A stretch of DNA of 64,000 bases from Atherinomorus stipes (Eukaryota > Chordata > Actinopteri > Atheriniformes > Atherinidae). Positions 21,783-32,494 of the stretch are shown one piece after another (position 1 is the first letter of the stretch; each line of letters opens with the position of its first letter). A program made the position numbers and the translations under genes. The notes under the pieces are model-generated. The model did not search any database and was not told the origin of the DNA. It saw only the letters and a program-made list of their open reading frames with translations. The DNA lies in the NCBI GenBank assembly GCA_023101725.1, contig JALJCO010008708.1:186001-250000 (forward strand). Direction: 5' to 3'.

Positions 21783-24700
21783 ATGCAGACTCCGTACCAC
21801 ACGGTGATGCTGCAGCAGGATGAGGTGCAGACTCCGTACCACACGGTGATACTGCAGCAGGATGAGGTGCAGACTCCGTACCACACGGTGATGCTGCAGC
21901 AGGATGAGGTGCAGACTCCGTACCACACGGTGATACTGCAGCAGGATGAGGTGCAGACTCCGTACCGCACGGTGATGCTGCAGCAGGATGAGGTGCAGAC
22001 TCCGTACCACACGGTGATGCTGCAGCAGGATGAGGTGCAGACTCCGTACCACACGGTGATGCTATAGCAGGATGAGGTGCAGACTCCGTACCACACGGTG
22101 ATGCTATAGCAGGATGAGGTGCAGACTCCGTACCACACGGTGATGCTGCAGCAGGATGAGGTGCAGACTCCGTACCACACGGTGATGCTATAGCAGGATG
22201 AGGTGCAGACTCCGTACCACACGGTGATGCTGCAGCAGGATGAGGTACAGACTCCGTACCACACGGTGATGCTGCAGCAGGATGAGGTGCAGACTCCGTA
22301 CCACACGGTGATGCTGCAGCAGGATGAGGTGCAGACTCCGTACCACATGGTGATGCTGCAGCAGGATGAGGTGCAGACTCCGTACCACACGGTGATGCTG
22401 CAGCAGGATGAGGTGCAGACTCCGTACCACACGGTGATGCTGCAGCAGGATGAGGTGCAGACTCCGTACCACACGGTGATGCTGCAGCAGGATGAGGTGC
22501 AGACTCCGTACCGCACGGTGACGCTGCAGCAGGATGAGGTGCAGACTCCGTACCACACGGTGATGCTGCAGCAGGATGAGGTGCAGACTCCGTACCACAC
22601 GGTGATGCTGCAGCAGGATGAGGTGCAGACTCCGTACCACACGGTGACGCTGCAGCAGGATGAGATGCAGACTCCGTACCACACGGTGATGCTGCAGCAG
22701 GATGCGGTGCAGACTCCGTACCACACGGTGATGCTGCAGCAGGATGCGGTGCAGACTCCGTACCACACGGTGATGCTGCAGCAGGATGAGGTGCAGACTC
22801 CGTACCACACGGTGATGCTGCAGCAGGATGAGGTGCAGACTCCGTACCACACGGTGATGCTGCAGCAGGATGAGGTGCAGACTCCGTACCACACGGTGAT
22901 GCTGCAGCAGGATGAGGTGCAGGCTCCGTACCACACGGTGATGCTGCAGCAGGATGAGGTGCAGACTCCGTACCACACGGTGATGCTGCAGCAGGATGAG
23001 GTGCAGACTCCGTACCACACGGTGATGCTGCAGCACGGTGACGCTGCAGCAGGATGAGATGCAGACTCCGTACCACACGGTGACGCTGCAGCAGGATGAG
23101 GTGCAGACTCCGTACCACACGGTGACGCTGCAGCAGGATGAGGTGCAGACTCCGTACCACACGGTGATGCTGCAGAGGATAGGGGGAGGCCCCCCCACGG
23201 TGACGCTGCAGCAGGATGAGATGCAGACTCCGTACCACACGGTGACGCTGCAGCAGGATGAGGTGCAGACTCCGTACCACACGGTGATGCTGCAGCAGGA
23301 TGAGGTGCAGACTCCGTACCACACGGTGATGCTGCAGCAGGATGAGGTGCAGACTCCGTACCACACGGTGATGCTGCAGCAGGATGAGGTGCAGGCTCCG
23401 TACCACACGGTGATGCTGCAGCAGGATGAGGTGCAGACTCCGTACCACACGGTGATGCTGCAGCAGGATGAGATGCAGACTCCGTACCGCACGGTGATGC
23501 TGCAGCAGGATGAGGTGCAGACTCCGTACCACACGGTGATGCTGCAGCAGGATGAGGTGCAGACTCCGTACCACACGGTGATGCTGCAGCAGGATGAGGT
23601 GCAGACTCCGTACCACACGGTGATGCTGCAGCAGGATGAGGTGCAGACTCCGTACCACATGGTGATGCTGCAGCAGGATGAGGTGCAGACTCCGTACCAC
23701 ACGGTGATGCTGCAGCAGGATGAGGTGCAGACTCCGTACCACACGGTGATGCTGCAGCAGGATGATGTGCAGACTCCGTACCACACGGTGATGCTGCAGC
23801 AGGATGAGGTGCAGACTCCGTACCACACGGTGATGCTGCAGCAGGATGAGGTGCAGACTCCGTACCACACGGTGATGCTGCAGCAGGATGAGGTGCAGAC
23901 TCCGTACCACACGGTGATGCTGCAGAGGGGGGGGGGGGGGCCCCGTCCGCACTGTGACGCTGCAGCAGGATGATGTGCAGACTCCGTACCACACGGTGAT
24001 GCTGCAGCCGCACTGTGACGCTGCAGCAGGATGATGTGCAGACTCCGTACCACACGGTGATGCTGCAGCAGGATGAGGTGCAGACTCCGTACCACACGGT
24101 GATGCTGCAGCAGGATGCGGTGCAGACTCCGTACCACACGGTGATGCTGCAGCAGACTCCGTACCACACGGTGATGCTGCAGCAGGATGAGGTGCAGACT
24201 CCGTACCACACGGTGATGCTGCAGCAGGATGAGGTGCAGACTCCGTACCACACGGTGACGCTGCAGCAGGATGAGGTGCAGACTCCGTACCACACGGTGA
24301 TGCTGCAGCAGGATGAGGTGCAGACTCCGTACCACACGGTGATGCTGCAGCAGGATGAGGTGCAGACTCCATACCACACGGTGATGCTGCAGCAGGATGC
24401 GGTGCAGACTCCGTACCACACGGTGACGCTGCAGCAGGATGAGGCGCAGACTCCGTACCACACGGTGACGCTGCAGCAGGATGAGGCGCAGACTCCGTAC
24501 CACACGGTGATGCTGCAGCAGGATGAGGTGCAGACTCCGTACCACACGGTGATGCTGCAGCAGGATGAGGTGCAGACTCCGTACCACACGGTGATACTGC
24601 AGCAGGATGAGGTGCAGACTCCGTACCACACGGTGATGCTGCAGCAGGATGATGTGCAGACTCCGTACCACACGGTGATGCTGCAGCTGGATGATGTGCA

Positions 24701-25795
24701 GACTCCGTACCACACGGTGATGCTGCAGCAGGATGAGGTGCAGACTCCATACCACACGGTGACGCTGCAGCAGGATGAGGTGCAGACTCTGTACCGCACG
24801 GTGATGCTGCAGCAGGATGAGATGCAGACTCCGTACCACACGGTGATGCTGCAGCCGCACGGTGATGCTGCAGCAGGATGAGGTTCAGACTCCGTACCGC
24901 ACGGTGACGCTGCAGCAGGATGAGGTGCAGACTCCGTACCGCACGGTGATGCTGCAGCAGGATGAGGTGCAGACTCCGTACCACACGGTGATGCTGCAGC
25001 AGGATGAGGTGCAGACTCCGTACCACACGGTGATGCTGCAGCAGGATGAGGTGCAGACTCCGTACCACACGGTGATGCTGCAGCAGGATGAGGTGCAGAC
25101 TCCGTACCACACGGTGATGCTGCAGCAGGATGAGGTGCAGACTCCGTACCACACGGTGATGCTGCAGCAGGATGAGGTGCAGACTCCGTACCACACGGTG
25201 ATGCTGCAGCAGGATGAGGTACAGACTCCGTACCACACGGTGATGCTGCAGCAGGATGAGGTGCAGACTCCGTACCACACGGTGATGCTGCAGCAGGATG
25301 AGGTGCAGACTCCGTACCACACGGTGATGCTGCAGCAGGATGAGGTGCAGACTCCGTACCGCACGGTGATGCTGCAGCAGGATGAGGTGCAGACTCCGTA
25401 CCACACGGTGATGCTGCAGCAGGATGAGGTGCAGACTCCGTACCACACGGTGATACTGCAGCAGGATGAGGTGCAGACTCCGTACCACACGGTGATACTG
25501 CAGCAGGATGAGGTACAGACTCCGTACCACACGGTGATGCTGCAGCAGGATGCGGTGCAGACTCCGTACCACACGGTGATGCTGCAGCAGGATGAGGTGC
25601 AGACTCCGTACCACACGGTGATGCTGCAGCAGGATGAGGTGCAGACTCCGTACCACACGGTGATGCTGCAGCAGGATGAGGTGCAGACTCCGTACCACAC
25701 GGTGATGCTGCAGCAGGATGAGGTGCAGACTCCGTACCACACGGTGATGCTGCAGCAGGATGAGGTGCAGACTCCGTACCACACGGTGATGCTGC
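21783..25795 (-). repeat. 42-bp minisatellite derived from a LINE ORF, about 95 copies
   Basis: A 4-kb head-to-tail array of a 42-bp unit containing 'cagactccgtaccacacgg' and 'gctgcagcaggatgagg'. Read on the minus strand, each unit encodes the 14 residues ITVWYGVCTSSCCS in the same frame as the LINE C-terminal ORF that abuts the array at 25796. Because 42 is divisible by three and the unit has no stop in most frames, very long open frames (over 1,000 codons) appear on both strands; these are not evidence of a gene. Irregular joints occur at about 23031, 23172, 23925, 24008, 24153 and 24853. Variation is mostly single transitions (gatg/gacg, cacacgg/cgcacgg). Confidence 0.95.
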
Positions 25796-26330
25796 TGGTC
25801 AGGATGCTCTCCATGGTGCCCCTGTAGAAGCAGTGCATGATGGGGGACGGGGCTCTTGCTCTGTTGGGCTTTCGTGGACAGGGACGTGGTGTTGGTGTCC
25901 CAGAACAGGTCTTGGGAGATGTGGACACCCAGGAACTTGGTGCTGCACCCGCTACACCTCAGCACCGTTGATGATGAGCCTTCAGTTGCTCTGCTCCCAA
26001 ACTTTGGAATTCCCTCCCACCTGACCTCCGCAATACCAGTTCCTTCCCTCAGTTCAAATCCCTCCTCAAAACTCACCTGTTCAAACTCGCCTTTAACCTC
26101 TGACCATCCTTACTGCACCTGTCTACTCTGTTTTATAGTTTTTAACTGTTTTCTATTTTTATTGTTTTAACTGTTATTTTATGTTGCTTACTATTTATGT
26201 AAAGTGACCTTGGGTTTCTTGAAAGGCGCTTCAAATAAAATGTATTATTATTATTATTATTATGATCAGTGGAGCATGCTGGACAGGCTCTGTGCTGAAG
26301 TCTACCACCATCTTCATCTTCTCCACATTC
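25796..26330 (-). pseudogene. LINE reverse transcriptase C-terminal remnant
   Basis: On the minus strand, from 26330 down: LNVEK..MVVDF, (interruption at 25978-26262), then FLGVHISQDLFWDTNTTSL and FYRGTMESILTSSITVWYG, the last joining directly onto the repeat array. These are characteristic residues of the C-terminal part of fish non-LTR retrotransposon ORF2 proteins. Frame changes occur between the segments, so it is inactive. The upstream (N-terminal) part and the 3' end are missing; the 3' end appears to have been replaced by the tandem array. Confidence 0.8.
25978..26262 (+). mobile_element. 5'-truncated LINE insertion with (ATT)n tail
   Basis: This plus-strand segment encodes APKLWNSLPPDLRN and KTHLFKLAFNL before a stop, the standard C-terminus of L2/Jockey-like fish LINE proteins. 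A 3' UTR follows with 'aaagtgaccttgggt' and 'aaataaaatgt', then a (ATT)n tail at about 26243-26262. It interrupts the minus-strand LINE remnant. The same 3' tail occurs in reverse at 31205-31290. Confidence 0.8.
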
Positions 26331-27691
26331 AGGATTTTCAGTGCATCCCTGTTTTATACCCCCCAGAGCCTCTCCACCTTTTTATCACTTATTAAGACTG
26401 TAGTTATTTTTATCACCATATTATTATCATTATTTCTGTTATTAGGTTATATTTGACTTAGTGACGAGCTGTGTGACCACTGGCAACATGTTGTTGTCAT
26501 GAAACGGATGTTTTCTTCGAAACAAAGTAAAAACTATAAAAAATAAACACACAATACGATTCAGAGGGACTCCACTGACAAGATTATATGCCGTACAACT
26601 CTGAAACAAGTTTGGGCATAAATGGGTTAAAGGTTGAACAGGACCTGTCGGTGAGCTCAACAGTCGTCCGTTTCTCCTGCAGCACATCGGCGCTCGTGCA
26701 GGGTTCCCTGGTGAAGCACTTGGCCTGAAGTAAAGAGTGTTTTCATCTTCCCCTTTTAAAGTCTGTTTTCATTTGTATGCCATGAGTCAGTGGAAAGATG
26801 GAGGGACAAGCCAGGAAGGTCTTTTGTGCCTCTCTTTCCCTTTCCCCCTCTCTCTTTCTTCTCTCGTGATAATCAAGCTGTGCTGCAACTTGTTCTCTCC
26901 GTTTGTCTGCAAAATCTCCGCCCGTCTCTGCAAATCTTAAACATAACAGCCGCGCTTTCTTTCACTAACACCCCCCCCCCTCGCTGATGTACACACTCCA
27001 GCGCACCGACCCACTTAAAGCATCAAGGTGAAGCCTGTCGAGGTCCAACGCTGCAAATGTGCAGCTCATCAGAAAAGGAAAAAAAAAGAAAAGTGGGTGA
27101 AAGATCAGACGGTTGTTAACGTGAGTCATCGCCGAGACTCCCGCCGCGGCTGACAGCAGATTCCCAGCAGAGCCGCGCGGAAAGCGGCTTTCCTCGCGGC
27201 GTTGTTTCCCCCTTTTCATGTGTGAATCTGGACTTTGTTCCGGACTGGACGCAGAGAGTCGTGTCAGAAAGCAGCTGGCTGAACGGCGAGGCCTGAGCCA
27301 GCCAATCACCAGTGGTTGATTTATTTACCAGAGGGAAGTTAAACAAGTTGCACAAAGTTTGTGTGGAGCATGCTGAAACAAACCGCTCCTGTTTGAAGCG
27401 TGGATTCCTCATAACCACGTTAACATGAATCATGACTTCAAGCCCCCCCCCTTTTGGTTGGAGGCCGAACCTGCAGCTGAGTTTCTGTCCTCGTCTCCGG
27501 TCAGACCTCATTCCTCCTCACAGATGATCTGTTATCACATCCACGACTCACAGATTCAGTTTTCCGTATGATGTCAGAATGAAGGTTGAACAACTGATGA
27601 TAACCTTTACAGATGAACTGAATTTGACTCTTCAGTGTTCAGATCAGTAACCACTGAACCCCCAAACAAGTGTCTGAACTCAGATTAGATC
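26331..27691. other. Intronic, no gene seen
   Basis: C runs at 26970-26979 and 27445-27453. CpG-rich patch at about 27128-27200. Short frames on both strands show no motif. Confidence 0.4.
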
Positions 27692-28824
27692 ATAGGGGAT
27701 TATCACGCTTACCGGAAGTTCCCGGATTTTGACACTTCCTCTTCCGGGCCATGTTAACGACAGCCGTTCCTGCTCTGTTATACTGTTTAAATCGGATAAA
27801 CTCCAAACATATTTAAGTTTTCATTCTAGACTGAAGTGATACTGGATCAAAAGCTGGATCAAAGCGATCGATTTGCCGCGGTGAAGGGCCGAACTTTATA
27901 ATAAAACACACGTTTGTTTGTCGCCGACGGGGCACGACACCGGCACTTCACAGCATGCTAGCATTAGCCAGCTAGCGTTTACTGACGTGCTTAACATTGT
28001 GCGTCTTAAAACACACAAACATCTGAAAATCGGGTCTGTACCCCCCCGTTTCCAGTGGAACAACTGGGGACTGCCAAGAAAGGAGACGCTTTCAGATGCT
28101 TGTGTGTTTTCAGCCGCACAAAGTTAGGCACGTCATCAAGCTGGCTATTGCTAACCTGCTAACAAAAGTCCGCCAGCTACTACTCTGTTAAACTTTGTAA
28201 ATCGGATAAACGCCAATGCCAAGTTTTCATTCCAGACTGAAGTGATGCTGAGGAAGAAGTGGATCAAAACGACCGATTCGCCGCGGTGAAGGACCGAACT
28301 TTATAATAAAACGACACACGTTTGTTTGTCGCCGGCAGACTGCGCAGTCGTGTTAGCAGGTTAGCATTAGCCAGCTCGATGACGTGCCTAACTTTGTGCG
28401 GCTGAAAACACACAAGCATCTGAAAGCGTCTCCTTTCTTGGCAGTTCCCAGTTGTTCCACTGGAAACGGGGGGGTACAGACCCGATTTTCAGATGTTTGT
28501 GTGTTTTAAGACGCACAATGTTAAGCACGTCAGTAAACGCTAGCTGGCTAATGCTAGCATGCTGTGAAGTGCCGGTGTCGTGCCCCGTCGGCGACAAACA
28601 AACGTGTGTTTTATTATAAAGTTCGGCCCTTCACCGCGGCAAATCGATCGCTTTGATCCAGCTTTTGATCCAGTATCACTTCAGTCTGGAATGAAAACTT
28701 AAGTATGTTTGGAGTTTATCCGATTTAAACAGTATAACAGAGCAGGAACGGCTGTCGTTAACATGGCCCGGAAGAGGAAGTGTCCAAATACCGGGAACTT
28801 CCGGTAAGCGTGATAATCCCCTAT
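27692..28824. mobile_element. Giant palindromic element, copy 1
   Basis: The left arm (27692-about 28130) and right arm (about 28388-28824) are near-perfect inverted copies of roughly 435 bp. Ends are 'taggggattatcacgctta' and 'taagcgtgataatccccta' next to TA, suggesting a TA target. The centre (about 28140-28385) holds a further diverged copy of the arm segment 'tttaaatcggataaac' to 'cgtttgtttgtcgcc' in + orientation. Because of the palindrome, the same 69-codon frame occurs on + (27918-28127) and - (28388-28597). A second copy lies at 48514-49662. No transposase recognised. Confidence 0.9.
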
Positions 28825-29169
28825 TGACTCACAACACGTATTTCTGGGGGCGTCAAACTTGGGCCTGAGGGCCAAAATTGGCCCCTAGAAGACCCAAGCT
28901 GGCCCATGAAGCCCTTCTTTTTAGGAAAAAAAAATTATTTTAAGAGTGGTCAAGATTTTTTTTGCTTGTAATAAGCAAAAAGATTCTGTCAATGGAACAA
29001 GCAAAAAATTTTGGGTAAGATTTCTTGAAATAAGATGCATTTGTCTTAAAACAAGATCTTCTTTTTCACTGAAATGTTTCTCTTTTAGTAATTTTGTTTT
29101 ATTTTGAGTGTGATGAGATATTTTGACTAGAAATGAGGAAAACATACTTGCTAAGATTTTAGTTTTTGC
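28825..29169. other. Intronic, host sequence of the next element
   Basis: AT-rich sequence with 'tttgcttgtaataagcaaaa' and related inverted words at 28970-29170, probably part of another MITE that received the hAT insertion at 29170. Boundaries not resolved. Confidence 0.4.
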
Positions 29170-30062
29170 TAGGGATGCACAAGATAATTGCCCCCCTATC
29201 TGTATCGGCCTTAAAACTGAGTATCGGACATCGGCCACCCCACCGATATTTAACCGATATTTAACCGATCAGCCTTCTGTTTCTAAAGTCTAAAAAAAAA
29301 AACCAAAACAACTTCTTCCTTTTCTTCAAAAAATAATTTTTTTTTATAAACTTCTAAAGACGAGGGGTGAGAAAAATATTGATACTCTTAAATATCGCGA
29401 TATTTTCATATGTCGATACCATGTTGACATTTTTACTAACAAAATCTCGCGATATTTCATCGATATGTTATGAAATATCACAAGAATTCACACAATATTG
29501 TGAGATTTTGTAAAAGGAAAGATGAAATCTCACTAGATTTTGTAAGTAAAATAGATCGATACCGCATTCTTAAATATTGATTTGATATTGGCATATGAAA
29601 ATATCGCAATAATTCATCGTTCTGTTACAAAATCTCAGAAGAATTCACACAATATTGAGATTTTGTAAAAGGAAAGATGAAATCTCACTAGATTTTGTAA
29701 GTTAAATAGATCGATACCGCATTTTTAAATATCGATTTGATATTGGCATATGAAAATATCGCGATATTTCATCGTTCTGTTACAAAATCTCAGAAGAATT
29801 CACACAATATTGTGAGATTTTGTAAAGGAAAGATGAAATCTCACTAGATTTTGTAAGTTAAATAGATCGATACCGCATTTTTAACATCGATTTGATATTG
29901 GCATATGAAAATATCGCAATATTTCAGTGTATTGATATTTTTTCCCACCAGAATTATTGAAAGCGGCGGAAACGGATAACAAAACTGCTATTTGCAATGA
30001 CTGCTTTTTTCTTTTTCAGATTTGAAATATCGGCATATCGGATATCAGCCAAAATTCCAATA
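29170..30062 (-). mobile_element. Composite hAT MITE, right end clipped, exact 8-bp duplication
   Basis: Begins 'tagggatgcacaagataat' and is the reverse orientation of the copy at 8858. gtttttgc at 29162-29169 is repeated exactly at 30063-30070. The right end stops at 'aaaattccaata', lacking the roughly 12-13 terminal bases (tcgtgcatccct) present in sister copies. The inner palindromic element occupies about 29363-29950 and has internally duplicated blocks: 'aggaaagatgaaatctcact' occurs three times. Confidence 0.85.
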
Positions 30063-30070
30063 GTTTTTGC

Positions 30071-31204
30071 AGTGTATGTGTGATGAAAATAATTAGGAAT
30101 GAAAAGGTTTCCACCACAATGATGCAGATTTTGTCTCGGCGGATGAAAGCGTGTCGATGGTCCAGCAGGTGGACGTAAGACGGAGCCTCAGAGCGGAGGC
30201 TGGAATTTGGTTTCTGACTTGCTAAATGTACTCGGAGACCCTGACAAAGCGGTGACCTGGGAAGTGGTGTAGGCAGGGGAGCTTTTGTGTGGGGACAAAG
30301 CAGGAGATGCTGGGCCAGGATGGGAGAGGGGGAACAGACGGAATGAGAGGCCAGGGCAATGTTGTGGAATCTCCCCAGGGGCTTCTGGGTAAATGTTCAT
30401 GGATGACGGCGTTTTGGAATTTCACAAATGGAGAGTTTTAATTGGCCTGAGGCCCCGACTGGTTTAGTAATCAGTAATGGACTCTGGTGGCAGCGCGCTG
30501 AGATTTATGGATCCCAGTGTGTGCATTGTTTGGTGAATTGACTGCCTTTTAGTAAAGGATTTCACATTTTGGAGAAAAATGTGGGCGATTTAGCCGTGAT
30601 TAACTTTTTAATGTGACATTTCTTTTCTGTGAAGTTCTGGCGTGTAAAAGGCAGAATATGACGCGGCTGAGATTTTAATGGGTTCTGCTTTGCTGCTTGC
30701 GGTGCAGCAGCAGACGTGTTTTCTTTCTCCTCATGCAATGTGACAAGGAGATTTTGGCAATTTGGTGTTTTAACAGCTGCGTTGTGGAACGGATTTTTAA
30801 TTCCTGATTTATTTAAGGAAACATCGTTTTACACAGAGAAGCCCTGTGGCTGGCTGTTGAGCTGAAAATACTCCCCCCAGAGAGAAGCCCTCTGAAGCAG
30901 AGCTTCCTGCCTCATAAAGGGATTGCGAGCATTGTTCTAAGTGGCGTAAATCTCTCATGTCATAAGCAGCGCTTGACTTTTCCAAACTCGCCACTGCTGA
31001 GCGGTTTCCTCCGGTCCTGGACTCCTTATTTATGGCCTTACTGATGGTCGCTGTGATTGTTGGTCTGAGTTAACCTCCGACTCTCCTGCTTGATGGTGAA
31101 TCATCGCTCGTATCAGCGTGACTTATCGCTGAGGAATGGCTGCTCCTTGGTCAGCTGACCGCCTCTTTTTAAACTTTTTTTTTTATCACATTTCATGGCA
31201 GCTT
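30071..31204. other. Intronic, no gene seen
   Basis: Near-average composition. No coding frame with a motif and no bounded repeat. Confidence 0.4.
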
Positions 31205-31290
31205 CTAATAATAATACATTTTATTGAAAAGTACCTTATAAAAACATCCAAGGTCCCTCTACAAACACTTAAGGGCTTATAAAAGCATTA
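31205..31290 (-). mobile_element. LINE 3' tail
   Basis: Read on the minus strand it gives 'ggaccttggatg' and 'aataaaatgtattattatt', matching the 3' UTR and (ATT)n tail of the LINE at 25978-26262. Only the tail is present. Confidence 0.65.
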
Positions 31291-32045
31291 AAACATATCG
31301 CATTTTCCAGAGTGTAAGTCGCATCATAACCAGGAACATAAGTCGCTAGGGCTGGGAAAAAATGTTGATACACTGAAATATCACAATATTTTCATATGCT
31401 GATACCATATCAATATTTAAAAATGCGGTATCGATCTATTTTCTTAATGAAATATCGAGATATCTTGCAGGTTTTCATAAAATCTCGCGAGATGTCGTTG
31501 GTAAAACAGTTAAAAATTGCATTTTTAGATATCGATGTGAAATCTGCATATGAAAATATTGCGATATTTCAGTATATTGACATTTTTCCCAGTCCTGTAA
31601 GTCACACTGGACTATAAGTCGTATTTATTTTTATTTAAAATAGGGGGATTTTCTGATTTTTTTATATCCTACTTGTTACTGCCAAAAATGACCAAATCAG
31701 TCCAGTTCCAAAGTTAACGCCTGTAAATGATCATAAACATCATCACTAAAAAGGATAAACCTGTTTTTTGAGGATTTGTTCCACCACACAGGCCGATGTC
31801 CAAAATGAACCTATCTCACTGAGATAAGGCTATTTTGGGATTTTTGCTCTTGGAGCAGAATATAGTTGTCACGAGCTTGGAGCGCCCTCTTTTGACATTA
31901 GACGGTAATATTTACTCCATGGCTCATGTCAGTCAATATTAATTGATGCTGAAAAATGTTAAATTGTATATATTTTCATATATAAGGCGACAAGCTGCCA
32001 AACTATGAAAAAAAGTGCGAAACCATCCGGAAACTATGGTCAATA
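31291..32045. mobile_element. TTTTCC-GGA-CTATAAGTCGC-type MITE, interrupted
   Basis: Left part 'cgcattttccagagtgtaag' and right part 'gtgcgaaaccatccggaaac' are the diverged ends. The interior includes 'gcactggactataagtc'-like words, 'gatgtccaaaatgaac' and 'gagcgccctcttttgaca', shared with 43139-43640 and 43671-44024. It is interrupted by the element at 31347-31597. Confidence 0.75.
31347..31597. mobile_element. Solo inner palindromic hAT MITE (251 bp)
   Basis: Ends 'tagggctgggaaaaaatg' and 'catttttcccagtcctg' with near-identical 8-bp flanks, taagtcgc (31339-31346) and taagtcac (31598-31605). This shows that the palindrome found inside the composite elements also transposes independently. It contains an exact TCTCGCGAGA at 31483-31492. 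Confidence 0.88.
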
Positions 32046-32290
32046 TAAAACACAAAAGACAAACTAAAACTGGTATAAAACCAAGGAACAAGGAGTTTTA
32101 TGTGAAACGGCTCTCCGAGTTTGAGAAGATGATGGTGTCACCTGGTTTGGCTGGATTAATATTCCAGTTGATTTGACTGGTATGTTACGTAGACTGATTA
32201 TAATAATGGTAAAAAAATTAGATGAAAATAAAGAGTTTTGTATCACATTGCAAAGTATACATAAATTTGACCCCCCCATTGTATTATAAT
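32046..32290. other. Intronic, no gene seen
   Basis: AT-rich, no motif found. Confidence 0.35.
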
Positions 32291-32494
32291 TAGGGTTGGG
32301 GAAAAATACACTGAAATATCGTGATATTTTCATGAGCACATTTCATATTGATATTTAAAAAAGGGATATTGATCCAGATTACCAATGAAATCTTTCGAGT
32401 TTTTATGGAAACTTATGTGATTTTTTTAAAAAAAATTTTTTAAATTTTTTTTTATTTTTTTTTTACGTTGTCGATATTTTCAAACAGCCCTAAT
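32291..32494. mobile_element. Diverged solo inner palindromic MITE
   Basis: Begins 'tagggttggggaaaaatac', followed by 'actgaaatatcgtgatattt', and ends 'gtcgatattttcaaacagcccta'-like. The interior is degraded into T-rich runs (about 32418-32463). Flanking 'attataat' and 'attatatg' are only a weak match for a target duplication. Confidence 0.65.

Noticed and set aside
21783..25795. Possible CRISPR array
   Set aside because: Units are contiguous with no unique spacers, and the genome is vertebrate. The same applies to the 40-bp, 78-bp and 16-bp arrays.
21710..26076. Very long open frames (up to 1,433 codons on -, several of about 300 on +)
   Set aside because: They run through the 42-bp array, which is divisible by three and nearly stop-free in most frames. 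Only the short LINE-derived part outside the array has recognisable protein sequence.
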